DNA of 64,000 nt from the NCBI GenBank assembly GCA_027186245.1, contig CP114486.1:5795501-5859500 (forward strand), in the 5' to 3' direction. The DNA is from Coriaria nepalensis. Taxonomy: Eukaryota; Streptophyta; Magnoliopsida; Cucurbitales; Coriariaceae. Positions 1-11,430 of the stretch are shown one piece after another. A program made the position numbers and the translations under genes. Numbering within the stretch: the first letter of the stretch is position 1; the number at the start of each line of letters is the position of its first letter. Below the pieces are notes generated by a model that was given only the letters and a program-made list of their open reading frames with translations, did no database searches and was not told the origin of the DNA.

Positions 1-840
1 CTGTTTTTCTTCAGTTAGTTAGCCTTAGACTTAGTCTTGATACTCCGTCTAGTTCGAAAGGCATGGTTCTATATAAATGGTCATCCTCTCTGATACAATA
101 TCAGTTCGCTCTAGTCACCAGACTAAAGTGTCACAACCCACTAACCATAACTTATAGAATAATGAATAATACTGAATTGGTGGACAAATATTTGGTAGGG
201 GGAGGGGAAACAAAATTTAAATGTGGTGACTTTATAGACATGTTCAATAAGCTCCCTAGAAGTAAAAGGAGAGAAGATCAAATTTACAGGCGAAGGTTAA
301 AGAAAAGAAGGTGAAATTAGCGATTGTTTACTTCTTGGTGTCCGCCCCTTTGGTACAATAAGGAAAAATATCTTTGAGAATAGTCACCTATCCATGGTCT
401 CAGACTTAGAATTCTTCAACAGTTATCATTGGGGTAAATTAGTTTACAAGAAAACCATCAAATACATAAATATGAATGACCTTAAGAAGAAGATCAGGAC
501 AACTACTTGAAGAAAAGATGGTAAGGATGAGATCATGGATTTATACGGTTTTCTATACGCTTTTCAGGTGATTATTACTTTTCAATTAGACTTTAATTAA
601 ATAGTATCTTTCTAATATCTTAATTCGGTTTTTGTTAATGATTTTTAAATTACTTTACGGGTATATGCTTCTGAAGCTATTCCCAACCTTGGAGAGGAAG
701 TTGAGATTCATTTGGAAAAAACCGATAGACCATAAATCCTTAACTGGGGGACAAACAAATCGGGGCATGCAAATATATTTATGTCATCACATAAGAATAT
801 CATTGAGACTTTAGATAAAGTAAAGGTTAACTTTGATAGT
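1..840 (+). mobile_element. Broken DUF1985/Ulp1-type ORF of a MULE (copy A)
   Basis: Decayed coding sequence, read in several frames with stops. Around 63-314 the translation carries the segments FALVTRLKCHN, LVDKYLVGGGETKF and GDFIDMFNKLP, which I recognise as the plant DUF1985 domain found upstream of Ulp1-type (C48) cysteine protease domains in some Mutator-like elements. Around 390-480 another frame gives DLEFFNSYHWGKLVYKKT, and 658-760 gives VYASEAIPNLGEEVEIH, both typical of the same protein. It starts before the window edge, so its 5' end is unseen. A transposase remnant lies on the other strand at 4280-5540. It is a pseudogene; no complete protein can be made. Assignment is by remembered motif patterns, not by search. 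Confidence 0.65.
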
Positions 841-907
841 TTTTTTTAACTGTAATTAATAAATTAACATATCTTTACCAAATCTAATATTAAATATATA
901 GGTTAGA

Positions 908-1383
908 ATGCATAGAATCTTACGGTTGTCAACAAAAGAGGAATATGAGTCTTATATCAGCATTGATTCATTCAATGATGAGGACGATGATGTAAATATT
1001 GATCGTGTGAGGGCCGCAGTATATGAGATGTGGGGAGGGGGGGGGGGGTAAGAGAAAGAGGTTGAAGAAGATGATATATTTCAAGATGAGGTGGAAGAAT
1101 ACGGTGGGGAAGAGAATGTTAGGGAGGTTGAGGAGGAGTATGAGGGAGTGGATGAGCGATATTCTCCGCCTTCACCGAGAAGAAGAAGCAGTGGCAGACT
1201 TTTAAGTAGTGTGCTGTTAGATTTCATTCGCAGAATAAAAGGGAAGGTAGGTGATTTCGGCCAGAGATTGAGGGAACACGAACGTAGGTTAGGGGACCTA
1301 GAGCACATCGTCGGCGAGAGATTGAGGGGGTTGGAGTATGCCGTCGAGATGATTAGTCATAAATTACATCGTGTGGTCTACTA
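908..1383 (+). pseudogene. Acidic/coiled middle region of the DUF1985-Ulp1 ORF
   Basis: From the ATG near 908 the sequence encodes an acidic stretch, then, after a frame change near a run of twelve G (1037-1048), a Glu-rich segment and a charged region at about 1091-1383 with GDFGQRLREHERRLGDLEHI and RLRGLEYAVEMI, which looks like a short coiled coil. Such regions sit between DUF1985 and the protease domain in these elements. The G-run is the likely site of the frame break, or of a sequencing error. No protease active-site motif is seen in this copy. Confidence 0.5.
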
Positions 1384-1435
1384 ACCCTTTAGTGTATATA
1401 ATGAGGCTGCTTTACATCAGGGCTCGGTTGGGTAT

Positions 1436-1891
1436 GATATGTTAGATAAGCATGAAAATCATATTTTTGATATGGGCCCAGTAGTTGTACATGTCGATGT
1501 CCCGGAAGTTAGTGTTGGTAAATAATTCATTTTTATTTTTAAAGTTCTCTTAATTTATATTTTTAACTACTTAATATTTTCAAATTAATTATTTATATTT
1601 TTGAGTATGTAGGTGTTGATTCCCTCACTACACATGAAGGTCTTGGAAATTTAAATTAATTACGATATGTTAGATAAGCATGAAAATCATATTTTTGATA
1701 TGGGCCCAGTAGTTGTACCTGTCGATGTCCCGGAAGTTAGTCTTGGTAAATAATTCATTTTTATTTTTAAAGTTCTCTTAATTTATATTTTTAACTACTT
1801 AATATTTTCAAATTAATTATTTATATTTTTGAGTATGTAGGTGTTGATTCCCCCACTACATATGAAGGTCTTGGAAATTTAAATTAATTAC
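1436..1891. repeat. Direct tandem duplication, 2 x 228 bp
   Basis: The segment 1436-1663 is repeated head-to-tail as 1664-1891 with only a handful of substitutions. Each unit contains an exon-like piece encoding DMLDKHENHIFDMGP and a VPEVS segment, a GTAAAT donor-like site, an AT-rich spacer and a TGTAG acceptor-like end followed by GVDS. So a small exon-intron-exon block of the Ulp1-type ORF was duplicated. High identity implies it is recent relative to the decayed surroundings. Confidence 0.9.
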
Positions 1892-2323
1892 GAATTTTGT
1901 GTCACTGTGTAATATGATTCTGCATGAGTGCTACAATAGCGATAACGCTTCTTACGCCGCCCATCTCCAGCGCCTCCGGTATCCGATTCGCAATCGTTCG
2001 ATGTTTTTCTTTGGAAATGTCTTATCTACATATTCTGAATCTTTCATGACGATCCGACAGTTGCAACTCTGAATATGAAGAATTTCATGCCAATGCGCAG
2101 TGAGTCCAACTCAATGTACAACAACCTTATATCGGTTCATTGATGCAAACAACAGTCTTTTGCCGATCCACACTCCAAGCGGCGGAGTGGCTATCCTAAT
2201 AGTAGCATTATTTTGATTTTTCCAAATAATCATTTTGATTAAATTTCAGCTACAAAGAATATCAAAGAGCAAACGTTAATACATCAATTAATCATAAAAT
2301 AATCATGATTTCCAGTATGATCT
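1892..2323 (-). mobile_element. Probable internal leader of a truncated Copia-type element
   Basis: No gene. It lies directly beyond the primer-binding-like site at 2324-2337 on the side where an LTR element read on the minus strand would have its untranslated leader. It is less AT-rich than its flanks. No gag or pol motif is visible, so the body of the element seems lost. Confidence 0.35.
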
Positions 2324-2337
2324 ATGCTCTGATACTA
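2324..2337 (-). other. Primer-binding-site-like sequence (tRNA-iMet type)
   Basis: The minus strand reads TAGTATCAGAGCAT, one base away from TGGTATCAGAGCAT, the initiator-Met tRNA primer site of plant Copia elements. It is followed on the plus side by TATTAGGAAAC, resembling an LTR end (TGTTAGG...) with one change. Confidence 0.55.
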
Positions 2338-4241
2338 CTATTAGGAAACATAGGTATGCAAATACAAATGTAGCGGAAGTCATATTTAAAATTTATTCGG
2401 ATTATATCCTAGTATGCATAGTTTTTAGTAAGATCAATCATACAACAATTATATCACATATAATTTTTTTTTACAAAAAACATAGTAAATCTCATCAAAA
2501 TGAATCAAGATTTATGGAAAATAAATACATCTCTTCTGGATTATAGAACTCTTCTTATTAAGATGGGAAGACGCTCACAGATTCGCTCTCTCACCTTAGT
2601 CCATACAGTTGTTTCGTACGGTTAAGTTTCTACTTAGGATTTTAATACAAAAAATGATAAGTTCAAGGAAAGGGAAGCGAGAAAAACTATATTTTCTCTC
2701 TTGTGGTTTTTGGTAAACGAGGCTTAGAAGACTAGATGTATTAAGCCAAGGTCTTAGGATGTATTTATAGGTACAACTAGGTTATAGTTTCCTAATTATA
2801 TTAGGTTTTCTAATTGCCTTAAAACTCTTATCACCTTAAGTTGCATTTTATCTTAAAACTCTTAAAAAATAAAATTAGGTCGAACCCATATCATGGCCGA
2901 CCACCCTAATGGGTCATACCCATGGATATTTAATTAACCATTTGATTAATTTATCTTATAAAAATACAATTAATAATTCAACCTATTTACCATTTAATGT
3001 TTGATTATTAATATGAATTTTTAAAATATTTTTATAATTAAATAAAATTTCTTATGTAATTTATTAATTTCTAATTAAATTAATACTCTTATAGTCAAAC
3101 TATAGTCAAATTATTATTTTACCCTTAAAATGGTTTTGGTCTGTTTTTCCCTTTTTTCCAACAAAACCTTGACTGAGTTACTACAAATCTTATGTGTATG
3201 ACCAATTAAGCTCTACATTATGCCGGTAAGAGGATTCCATAAATACTATTATGATTTTATTTAATTTCAAATTAAATTAGTTTTATTTAAAACAACTTTT
3301 TAAATAAATAGTTAACTTAATCATCTTATGATTAAATAACTTAAAACTTCTAGGTCAAGATTGACTTCTAGCAAAGTATCAAGACTACTCTGGAGATGAG
3401 AAGTATCATATTCTGAAAAAACCTATTATGACTAAAGTATGCTTACAATAACAATCATTTCATCTCACCAATATCTCGATTCGTCCAAGGGCATGGTTTA
3501 ACTGTTAAATCTTAACATACAAGTCATATGAACCATTATAACTTTATTGAACATTGATAATAAATTTACAGAAACTCATTTCATAGAATACTACTCTATA
3601 AAGATTATGTATTCAATAAAGTATATAATCTATGGTACCTTTTCCAAACACAAACCTAATGAATTCCCTCTTAACTACTTACAACCTTCTCGCACAACAC
3701 TTCATGCCCAACGGTTCACCCTGTGTTTACCCATGACAAGGGCTAATTGAAATTACGTGAAAACATGAAGCCTTATACTCTCTCAAGTTTGATAAAATAG
3801 TCATTATATAATTATCATTAATAGTTAGTGTTAATTACCATTGAAAATTATCTAAGTATCACACTCAACACCCTTAGTCACTACTAAATGCCCATGTAAT
3901 CCTCATGGTATTCCACTAACATCACTGACTATGAGATCAACCACCCTAACAATTAGGTGATCAATTATATGATTGTCTATCCGAATCAAGCGATATCCAT
4001 TCTTGAGATCCTACGATAACGAACCATTTGTATCTTTAGAGCTTTAAGTGACTTGAGTCTACTATTGTGATATCTATCTTGATCTCCAGAGTGCATAACT
4101 CAAGATACTAGATTTTATCATAATATGCATTTATAGAACATATAATATTGATTTCAACAAAATTAATAAACATGATAAGTAATAATTTTTTCATTAATAA
4201 AAATAATAACTTGCTAATATTTGTATAAAGATAGTATCACA
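2338..4241 (-). mobile_element. Copia-type LTR (about 1.9 kb), decayed
   Basis: AT-rich block bounded at 2338 by the primer-site-like motif and ending near 4241 where the mudrA homology of copy A resumes. The part 3340-4150 is clearly homologous to 41285-42090 (shared stretches such as GTATCAAG, TCATATGAA, TTCCTCTTAA and CTTAGTC in the same order), so it belongs to an interspersed repeat family. Blocks at 36259-37020 and 37130-37990 look like other members. The one ORF inside (3547-3750) is a chance frame. The exact LTR end and target duplication were not determined. Confidence 0.55.
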
Positions 4242-4279
4242 TAAAATATTTACTCTCATTGGGTCAAAATCTGATTGGC

Positions 4280-5540
4280 TTAACTGGTATACACTTGTAA
4301 TATATATCTTCAGATCTTGAAGGGCTTGAAATTGGATCATCTTCGGGGTAGAACCCTAGTTAGACCTTATATAACTATTCATCACATGTCATCCAATTAT
4401 AGATGCGAATGATTGTCAATGCCTATTTTTCATGTATGGAAGAAAGCAAGTGTGTTGGTCTTTATAAGTTCGAATTTCGTAAAATGAAGAATATTTCCTT
4501 GTAGCACAGAGCCGTCACTGGCAATTCGAATCAATACATAGAACAAAAAAAATGTAATCTTATTCGATTTCTTCACTTTGAATTCAATATTCCATCAGAT
4601 GGTGTGGATATGTAGACTTACCTTTCAATGGTTCTTTAAGGAAAAATATACGATAAAAATCATGTCCGCTTAAGTAACAAGAAATAATTAGGGGAAAATG
4701 ACTTTGAATGCCCAATATCTAGGTGGTAACTCGGGTTGAGAAGTAGTGGAAAAATCATTGACAATATCAACATCACCATCTTCTTCAATTTCACTTTCAG
4801 GTTCTGATAAAAATGATACCAACAACTCGTGAGTAGGGAGCGCTATACTAGGATTAATAGCAGTCGATAAAGCATTAGGCATATAATGAGAGGTAAGTAC
4901 TTACTCTCACAAAGTAGTTGTCCTCCTACAAAACCAAATCAATATTGATTTCGTTGTTTTGATGATTACTACATTCTTCCGCTGTTTTTTCTCCTCCATC
5001 ATCTACATTCTCAACCTTAGCCTCAACTTCAACCTCATCCTCAGACTCATCCTCTTCCGCCCCTATATTCATCCTTTCGTAGAGATATCGATCATTACTA
5101 TCATCACTATCATCATAATTCATAAAATTTTTATTATCGTCACTACTAGGATCAAGGAATTGACATTACTCTCGAACATGTGTATCAGTTGTTCCTCTTA
5201 GAATCAATGTCACATAAAGTGGAGATTTATCTATCTCTCTCAAATATAAGTATACTAAAAACTGTTTCACATCTGCATCATTTTCTATAAATAATGGATG
5301 TGTGATCAATGAGAATGTCGTATTGTATGTTAATTTCAAGTCAAATTCATTAGGATTAACGTTGATAGTATTGTAGATGATCTCTAATAACTCATTAAAT
5401 CTGACATTAGTTTCAACTGCAACACTTGTCCATCCTTGTGAGTCTTTCGAAAGCTAGTATTTCGAAAGTTTTGAGGTCTCATCCTACTACCATTCCTCAT
5501 CAAAACATACAACTACGTATGCAGATGACTCCATTCATGG
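4280..5540 (-). mobile_element. mudrA-like transposase N-terminal part (MULE copy A), broken
   Basis: On the minus strand, 5123-4926 encodes a strongly acidic segment (DDSDDSND..., EEDESEDEVEVEAKVE), then 4882-4688 encodes a further acidic stretch, then 4640-4380 corresponds at DNA level to 13640-13390 of MULE copy B (shared TCATCACATGTC, TTGGTC, TATAAGT, GTAGCACAGA). This is the layout of the N-terminus of plant MuDR-type transposases: acidic head, then the Zn-finger-like MuDR DNA-binding region. Many stops. The catalytic domain is absent; homology ends at about 4260 where the LTR begins. Confidence 0.65.
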
Positions 5541-6189
5541 AAAATAAAATTTGAAAATCAATGTCTATTGAACATATAAAATATAACAACAACGCTTAAT
5601 GGACCAATATCTCAGTCCATAAATAATACATCAAAATTAGTGGACCGAGAACTTGGTGTAGAATTCAATTTACCGAGATCTCAATCTAGAACTCAATGGA
5701 TTAAGAATATTAAACCAAATTCTCAGTTTAAAATTCATTGGATCTAGATCTTGATCCAATGAATTTTGGATTTAGATCGCAGTCCAATCTAATCTAGTGA
5801 TCAGAAAATATTAAAAGAAATATACAATATGAACCCATAATGTCGTATACGAAATGTAGAAAAATATGAAAAAAAAAAAGAAAATTTATGAGAAAATTTA
5901 GAAATTTAGAAAATATATAAATCTAATCAAAATATAAGGTAAGAATGATTTATTGAAAATGAATGGGTTAATGCCGTCACGAATTAATAATGCAAAACCT
6001 ATTTTCAATGTTAATAGAGTATTATTTTTCTTTTTTTGGCCAAAATGGATGATAGAAATAAATGTATAATGAATATTTAAGTAAAATTATTAGTATTTAA
6101 ATAAATAATAACAAGAGCTACTTAATATAATTTTACAAAAATGGACTACTTTACAAATGTTTATTTGTATCAATGCTATTTAACTAAAA
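5541..6189. other. Intergenic, AT-rich
   Basis: No coding signal. Contains short imperfect repeats of a phrase like ATCTCAGTCCA / GATCTCAATC between 5600 and 5790 and A-rich stretches. Promoter of the kinase gene presumably lies in its distal part, but I see no clear TATA box. Confidence 0.4.
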
Positions 6190-7123
6190 GCCCCGAAAAG
6201 AAGATGGAAAATGGAAAATGAAGAAGAAGAGGACGTCGTGACTGTTTCTTATTCGTTAACAGAGGGAAGAAGAAAACACCAACCACCATTTTCTCCATTA
6301 TTAAAAAGTCTTAAGGCTCAAATAAGAAACCCAAAGGGCCAGCTATTATTCTCTATTTTTTTCCATTATTTTATTTTTTCAAATTGTCAGGTTTCTTCGT
6401 TTTATGGGTCTCCAACTGTACCAGAACCAGCTCATCTGCATCCAATTTCTGTGGTCCTAAAGACCCTTTTCAGATTTCCTTACAGTATTCTCAGTAAAGG
6501 TCCTAGAGGAGGTAATTAGCTTTCTTAATCAATTTGCTCTTTTTTTATTCTTCTTTCTCTTTTATGTTGCATATATTTAATTCTCTCTTTTAAATTTCAA
6601 TTTTCTGTTAAGATTTGCTGCCAAATTGACCTGGTTTTGAAACGAGGTTTTTGTCTTGTAGGGAAATTATGGTTTTAGCTTGAAAATTCAGTGATCCGAT
6701 CATGAACTAGTAGAGAATTTGATTTTGTAGTTGAATTTTTAGTTCTTCTTTTTTTTGGTTTCTGGTAAATTTGATGGTGAGTTGATTTCGGCAGAAATTG
6801 GTTAAAACAGGGTTTATGTATCTACACAATTAGAGTGATATTTAGGCTAATAAATATGAATTAACTCTTGTTGAATTTATCTTATAGAGATTCTTTGATG
6901 GGTGCTATATGAATCTTGAAAATCACCCATTAGATGTGAATAAGTGTAATTAGACTACAATTACACTTATCAAAATCTTGGTAGCAGAAATTCTTGTTCA
7001 ATAAGACCAATTGTTATTGGATTGATGTTCATATTATCATAGAGGAATTATTTATAATGAAATCTCTTTTTCGTCCTGTGATTGGTGCAGAATATAGACG
7101 GGGTAAAATACTAGCCATTGAAT
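6190..7123 (+). promoter_or_regulatory. Leader region of the kinase gene with 5'UTR introns and an upstream ORF
   Basis: Purine-rich then pyrimidine-rich leader typical of plant 5'UTRs. A GAGGAG|GTAATT donor near 6511 and acceptors TTGTAG near 6660 and GGTGCAG at 7090 suggest one or two leader introns before the ATG at 7124. An upstream ATG at 6211 opens a 102-codon frame running across the donor; it resembles no family I know and would act as an upstream ORF if transcribed. The exon limits are inferred only from splice consensus. Confidence 0.45.
6940..6970. repeat. Short perfect inverted repeat in the leader intron
   Basis: ATAAGTGTAAT (6940-6950) and ATTACACTTAT (6960-6970) are exact reverse complements around a 9-base loop. 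It lies in a putative 5'UTR intron of the kinase gene; no function can be assigned. Confidence 0.7.
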
Positions 7124-9371
7124 ATGAGTTGTAGCTGCTTTGGTTCCTCCTCTGTCCTTGAGAGAAAGCGGAAATCTTCTCATTCTCATGACTACATTGA
7201 TGGTAAGGACTTGAACAAGTGTTATCCATCTTATAAGATTATGTTTGTGTTAGCTGTAATAATTCTGTCCGTTTTTGTTTCTTTTGCTGGCTAGGTGATT
7301 TACTTGAAAATATTACACATTTCTCCTATGATGAGCTGAAATCGGCAACCAATAATTTTTATTCTGGCAATAAGTTAGGACGTGGAGGTTTTGGAACTGT
7401 TTACAAGGTAATGAGAATCATTTGTTTGGGCGATTAATTCTTGTGTTGATAATAATGTTTTTAAAGGATTATTTTTAGCTTATGAATTTTTTGAACCCTT
7501 TTTTCTTAATAGGGTGTTTTAAGAAGTGGAAGAGAAGTTGCCGTGAAAAATCTTTCGGCTGAGTCGAAGCAAGGAGTGAGAGAATTTTTGACAGAGATTA
7601 AAACCATATCAAATGTTCATCATCCGAATCTTGTTGAGTTGGTTGGGTGTTGTGTTGAAGGAGCTCACCGGGTTTTGGTCTATGAATTTGTTGAAAATAA
7701 TAGTCTTGACCGAGCGTTATTAGGTAATTTGAAATTATAGTTGTACCCTTTTGATAGTTTTGCTTAAGACCTTCCCTTTCCTAAATTTTATCATAATTTG
7801 CATCCATTGCACTATTAATAGTGAAGTGAAGAGAAACCAGAATGGGTAGTCTTTTTGGTCATCTTCTAGAACACTATTGTTGAAGAATGATAGGGTACAA
7901 AATTGGAGTTGTTGGTTCAAATTTAGTGGTAAAGAAATATATTACGCCAAATGGCTGTAATGTCTTCCCTTATACTTCTTATATTGCATAGCAAACGAAG
8001 CTCTCAAATTGGTCCATTAAGCAAATTATTTGAAACTCCAGGCAGGATCTAAAATCCATTTTATAATCTAACCATTATACAGTTTTCTCAAACTTCTGTT
8101 TTGAATGCTTTGCCGAAAGGAACACTAATTGAGGTTTATTTCTTTTCTTGTGCGTAAAGGATCAAGGAGTACGAGCATCGGATTGGATTGGAAAAAAAGG
8201 TCTACTATCTGCATTGGTGTTGCCAAGGGTCTTAAGTTCCTTCATGAAGAACTTGTTCCTCACATTGTACATAGAGACATCAAAGCAAGTAACATACTTC
8301 TTGAGAAAGACTTCAATCCAAAAATCGGCGACTTCGGATTGGCTAAACTTTTTCCAGACAACATCACTCATATCAGCACAAGAATTGCCGGAACAACGTA
8401 ACTCTTACCTCCTATCTAAAATATTTCTTTAAAGGTAGACTTCATGCTCATCATTTCTTTTTTCTCTTTTTTGTGCAGTGGTTATTTGGCTCCAGAATAT
8501 GCATTAGGTGGTCAACTAACCATGAAAGCTGATGTCTATAGTTTTGGAGTTCTAGTACTTGAAATAATTAGCGGAAGATGGAGTGGACGAGCATATTGTG
8601 GAGATACGCAGAAATTGCTTCTCGAATGGGTACTCCACTTTTTTCTTTTTATGTTTCTGAAATCCTTACATCTACTTTCTTATTGCAATTTAGTCCAACT
8701 CAACCTTGTGATTATTTGGATTTTGAGACCCGGAACAAAGATCAAAATCTTTAAATTCTTTCATTTTAAGAAAAGTCTTCATATGCTTAAAAAGTAAAGT
8801 TTTTGACGGTTTTCTCAACGGAATAATCTCGCCTATCCCAAGTGTATATTCAAGACAGTATCTCCAACAGTTGGTGTACACTTTATGTTACTATCACACG
8901 GCTGATGGCATCAACCATCTCCTCTCACATTGTTGTTATACATATGATGTAGGAGATACTTTCTTGAATATCTATTATCTTTTTTATTTAAATATTTAAT
9001 TTTTCTATCTACTATCTTGTTTTTTTTTTTTTTTTTCATAAATTTAAATATTTAATCAGACATGGGAGCTATATGAAAAGGGAGCACTCTTAGATCTAGT
9101 CGATGAACAGCTACATGAGTTTCCTCAAGAAGAAGTAATTAGGTACATAAAGGTAGCCCTGTTTTGCACCCAAGCAACTGCAAGTCAGAGGCCATTGATG
9201 AGCCAGGTTTTTGAGATGTTCACAAGGAACATCAGACTCAATGAAAAGCTCCTATCTGCTCCCGGGGTTTTCCAGGATTCAGGTTCTTTAAGTAAGAAAT
9301 CGATAACTGATACGAGCAGCCGTCAGATGAGCTCAGCCCCAGTTACTATTACACAAGTGATCCCTAGATGA
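7124..9371 (+). CDS. Receptor-like cytoplasmic Ser/Thr protein kinase (At3g09010 / CRPK1-like)
   Basis: Six coding exons: 7124-7202, 7295-7407, 7513-7723, 8160-8397, 8479-8629, 9060-9371; all junctions are GT...AG and the frame is continuous, giving 367 aa. Visible kinase motifs: glycine loop LGRGGFGTV (54-62), catalytic Lys in VAVK (76), HRD (172-174) with KASN after it, DFG (192-194), GTTGYLAPE (212-220), [15 protein letters not shown]. It keeps HRD arginine, so it belongs to the RD kinases. There is no signal peptide or membrane helix; the N-terminus MSCSCFG has cysteines that could be palmitoylated, and no Gly2. The AESKQG...EFLTEI and late APGVFQDSG segments match the family of Arabidopsis At3g09010 and cold-responsive kinase CRPK1 (At1g16670), as I recall them. 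It probably phosphorylates stress or immunity targets at the plasma membrane or in the cytosol; the substrate is unknown. It appears intact, and lies between two MULE remnants. Confidence 0.93.
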
Positions 9372-10140
9372 ACAAGATACTGAATGATGCCTTCCTATTA
9401 GTTCCAAATTATTTTTTTTGATTTTCCTTTTCCCATTTCACAAGGGTGTTTTCACCCCATGAATCAAGGTCATAGCGTTGGAGTTATATTCTTATAGTCT
9501 TATACATAAGTAGGTGATATTGAAATTACTCATTCATATGTATAATTGTTTTTTCCTTTTTGGCTCATCTGAGTATAATAGATAAAGGAGGAGATATATG
9601 ATCCGAGGTGGACTAAACTTAATCACTAACTTCCCAATCTCTTTTATAAAGGAGATTGACTAATCCAACCAGATTATTGTTGATCTTATAAGATGAAAAA
9701 CAAAAAAAACAAAAAAAAATGACAGAAAATGACTAGACCTGTGCCGTACAAAAGTACACAGTAAACATCAGAGTTAACTTTTGGCCAAAAAAAAAAAACC
9801 CCCACCAGAATTAACTTACAGATCACCATCCTGAATCACAAAAGAGAAGAAAACAATTCAATTCTGAATTACAACGTCAATAGATGCTAACACAATTTTT
9901 GAATTACAACGTCAATATATGCTAAAAAAACAATGTAAGTTCCAACAGAAAATAGGTATAAAAGAATAAACTATCACTCTTCCTTGGTCTCTTTGACAAA
10001 CAAGGTCACAAACTCAAAGCCAGGTATTAGCTTAGAAAAAATGACAATGATAATAATACTAAAAATTAATGATAGATAAAAGAGCATAACCAAAGTCAAT
10101 AAATGAACTAAATTGTGAGAAATCAACAACCGAATCTAGC
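9372..10140. other. 3' flank of the kinase gene, intergenic
   Basis: Contains the likely 3'UTR and a short near-direct repeat: GAATTACAACGTCAATA occurs at about 9867 and again at about 9901. Several A-runs. No gene seen. Confidence 0.5.
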
Positions 10141-10145
10141 TTTGG

Positions 10146-10415
10146 TTACGAGCCATTGGGAGTCGTATTTTCGGCCGGTGAAAAAGGTGTGGGACCCACT
10201 GAAGACCCGTTTGGATTTAATGGTGTATCCTTCCAATTCATGGAAGCTTTTTTGCCATCTTTTCCTTCTTCGGCGTCTTTACCAATAGCATTAGGAGGGG
10301 TGGGGGGGGGGGGGGGGGGAGGTGGGGGTGTCTGTTTCAGTTTCACAAGAATCTGCCTCATCCTTGAAAGAACGGTGGGTTTTCCGAGCTTAGGGCCTTT
10401 AATAGCTGTGATCAA
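10146..10415 (-). CDS. Short proline-tract ORF, unrecognised, possibly a terminal exon or gene fragment
   Basis: Open frame of about 90 codons ending in a TGA/TAA context at 10146. It has a basic start ([20 protein letters not shown]), a run of nine prolines from an 18-base G-run on the plus strand, then a Lys/Asp/Ser-rich tail ending [13 protein letters not shown]. No ATG opens the full frame: the first codon is TTG, a stop lies shortly upstream, and the first ATG is inside at MRQIL. So it is either a 3' exon whose upstream part I cannot find, a small protein starting at that inner ATG (about 71 aa), or a gene fragment. No family is recognised. Confidence 0.35.
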   Translation of the reverse strand: MITAIKGPKLGKPTVLSRMRQILVKLKQTPPPPPPPPPTPPNAIGKDAEEGKDGKKASMNWKDTPLNPNGSSVGPTPFSPAENTTPNGS

Positions 10416-10699
10416 TGGCCTTTTATCTTAGATCCTTTTTGCTTCTCTTTTTCTCTTGGGAAATAAATTGAAATTGTTTTTTATTGCTTTTCATTTTTAT
10501 CGTTAAGGAATATTTTTTATCGTCCAATACCGTTAGATCAAAATTACACGATATTTTTGATATGATTAGAATAAAATTTAATTACAGAAGTTAGAAATAT
10601 TTAATAAATTATTTTTCAAAAATTTCTTAAAAATTTATGATAAGCTTATATTCTCTATCTAAATAGTTTATTCTTTGATTGTCCGTCAAACTCAGTCAA

Positions 10700-11430
10700 A
10701 AAAGAAATATGAGTCATGATATATTATAAATGGTCAACTTCTCTGTTATTCAATAAAAGAGTTTGTTTTTATTATCAGATTGAGTTATCATAAAATACAA
10801 ACCTCTTTATAGATTGAGGTGAGGAAAATGCTAAATTCTTAAAATACTGATTTAAGGGAAACGATAATATTATATATAATCAGGTTATAAAGATTTTCAA
10901 AAATATTGAGAATAGAACTAAAAAACAGTATGATCGAGATGTTGATGAATAATAAAGATAGATGATTTACATGTGAAGTTAGGACTTCTTTACTTTTTGG
11001 TGGTTACTCTCTTAGATTTAAAAGAGTCACATAAAATACTCTATCAATATTTATATGTAGTCTCAGATATAGAGTTCTTCAATAATTATCCTTGGGGTAC
11101 ATTAATTCATGAGAGAACTATATAAATCATTAAGAGGATGACCTCTCGGAGAAGTTCGTAAAAGCTGCAAATAGAGAAAAAACGGTTGTTAAGTGGAACT
11201 ATACCCAATTTGAAGATTAAATACTATGAGAATTTGAAATATAGAGATTTTGATTTACAAATGATGGAAATACCACAAAATAAGAAAAGAAAAGATTGTG
11301 GTGTTTATACGATTAAGTGTATAGAATTTTATTTGATAGGAATTTCATTGCAAGAAATATTAATGATAGGATTAAGCTGTATAGGCATAAGATGTATACT
11401 GATTTATATAGACATATGTGGCATGTATGA
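10700..11430 (+). mobile_element. Broken DUF1985 + Ulp1 (C48) protease ORF of MULE copy B
   Basis: At about 10950-11120 one frame gives KLGLLYFLVVTLLDLKESHK and VVSDIEFFNNYPWGTLIHER, characteristic of DUF1985. At 11260-11340 the frame gives EIPQNKKRKDCGVYTIKC, which matches the end of a C48/Ulp1 catalytic domain: a Gln before the oxyanion region and the active Cys in DCGVY, then IEFYLIG. Between them most of the protease domain is missing or decayed. It sits head-on to the mudrA-like remnant on the other strand, exactly as in copy A. Pseudogene. Confidence 0.7.

Noticed and set aside
3547..3750. 67-codon frame in the LTR block
   Set aside because: Not conserved in the homologous block at 41.4-41.7 kb.
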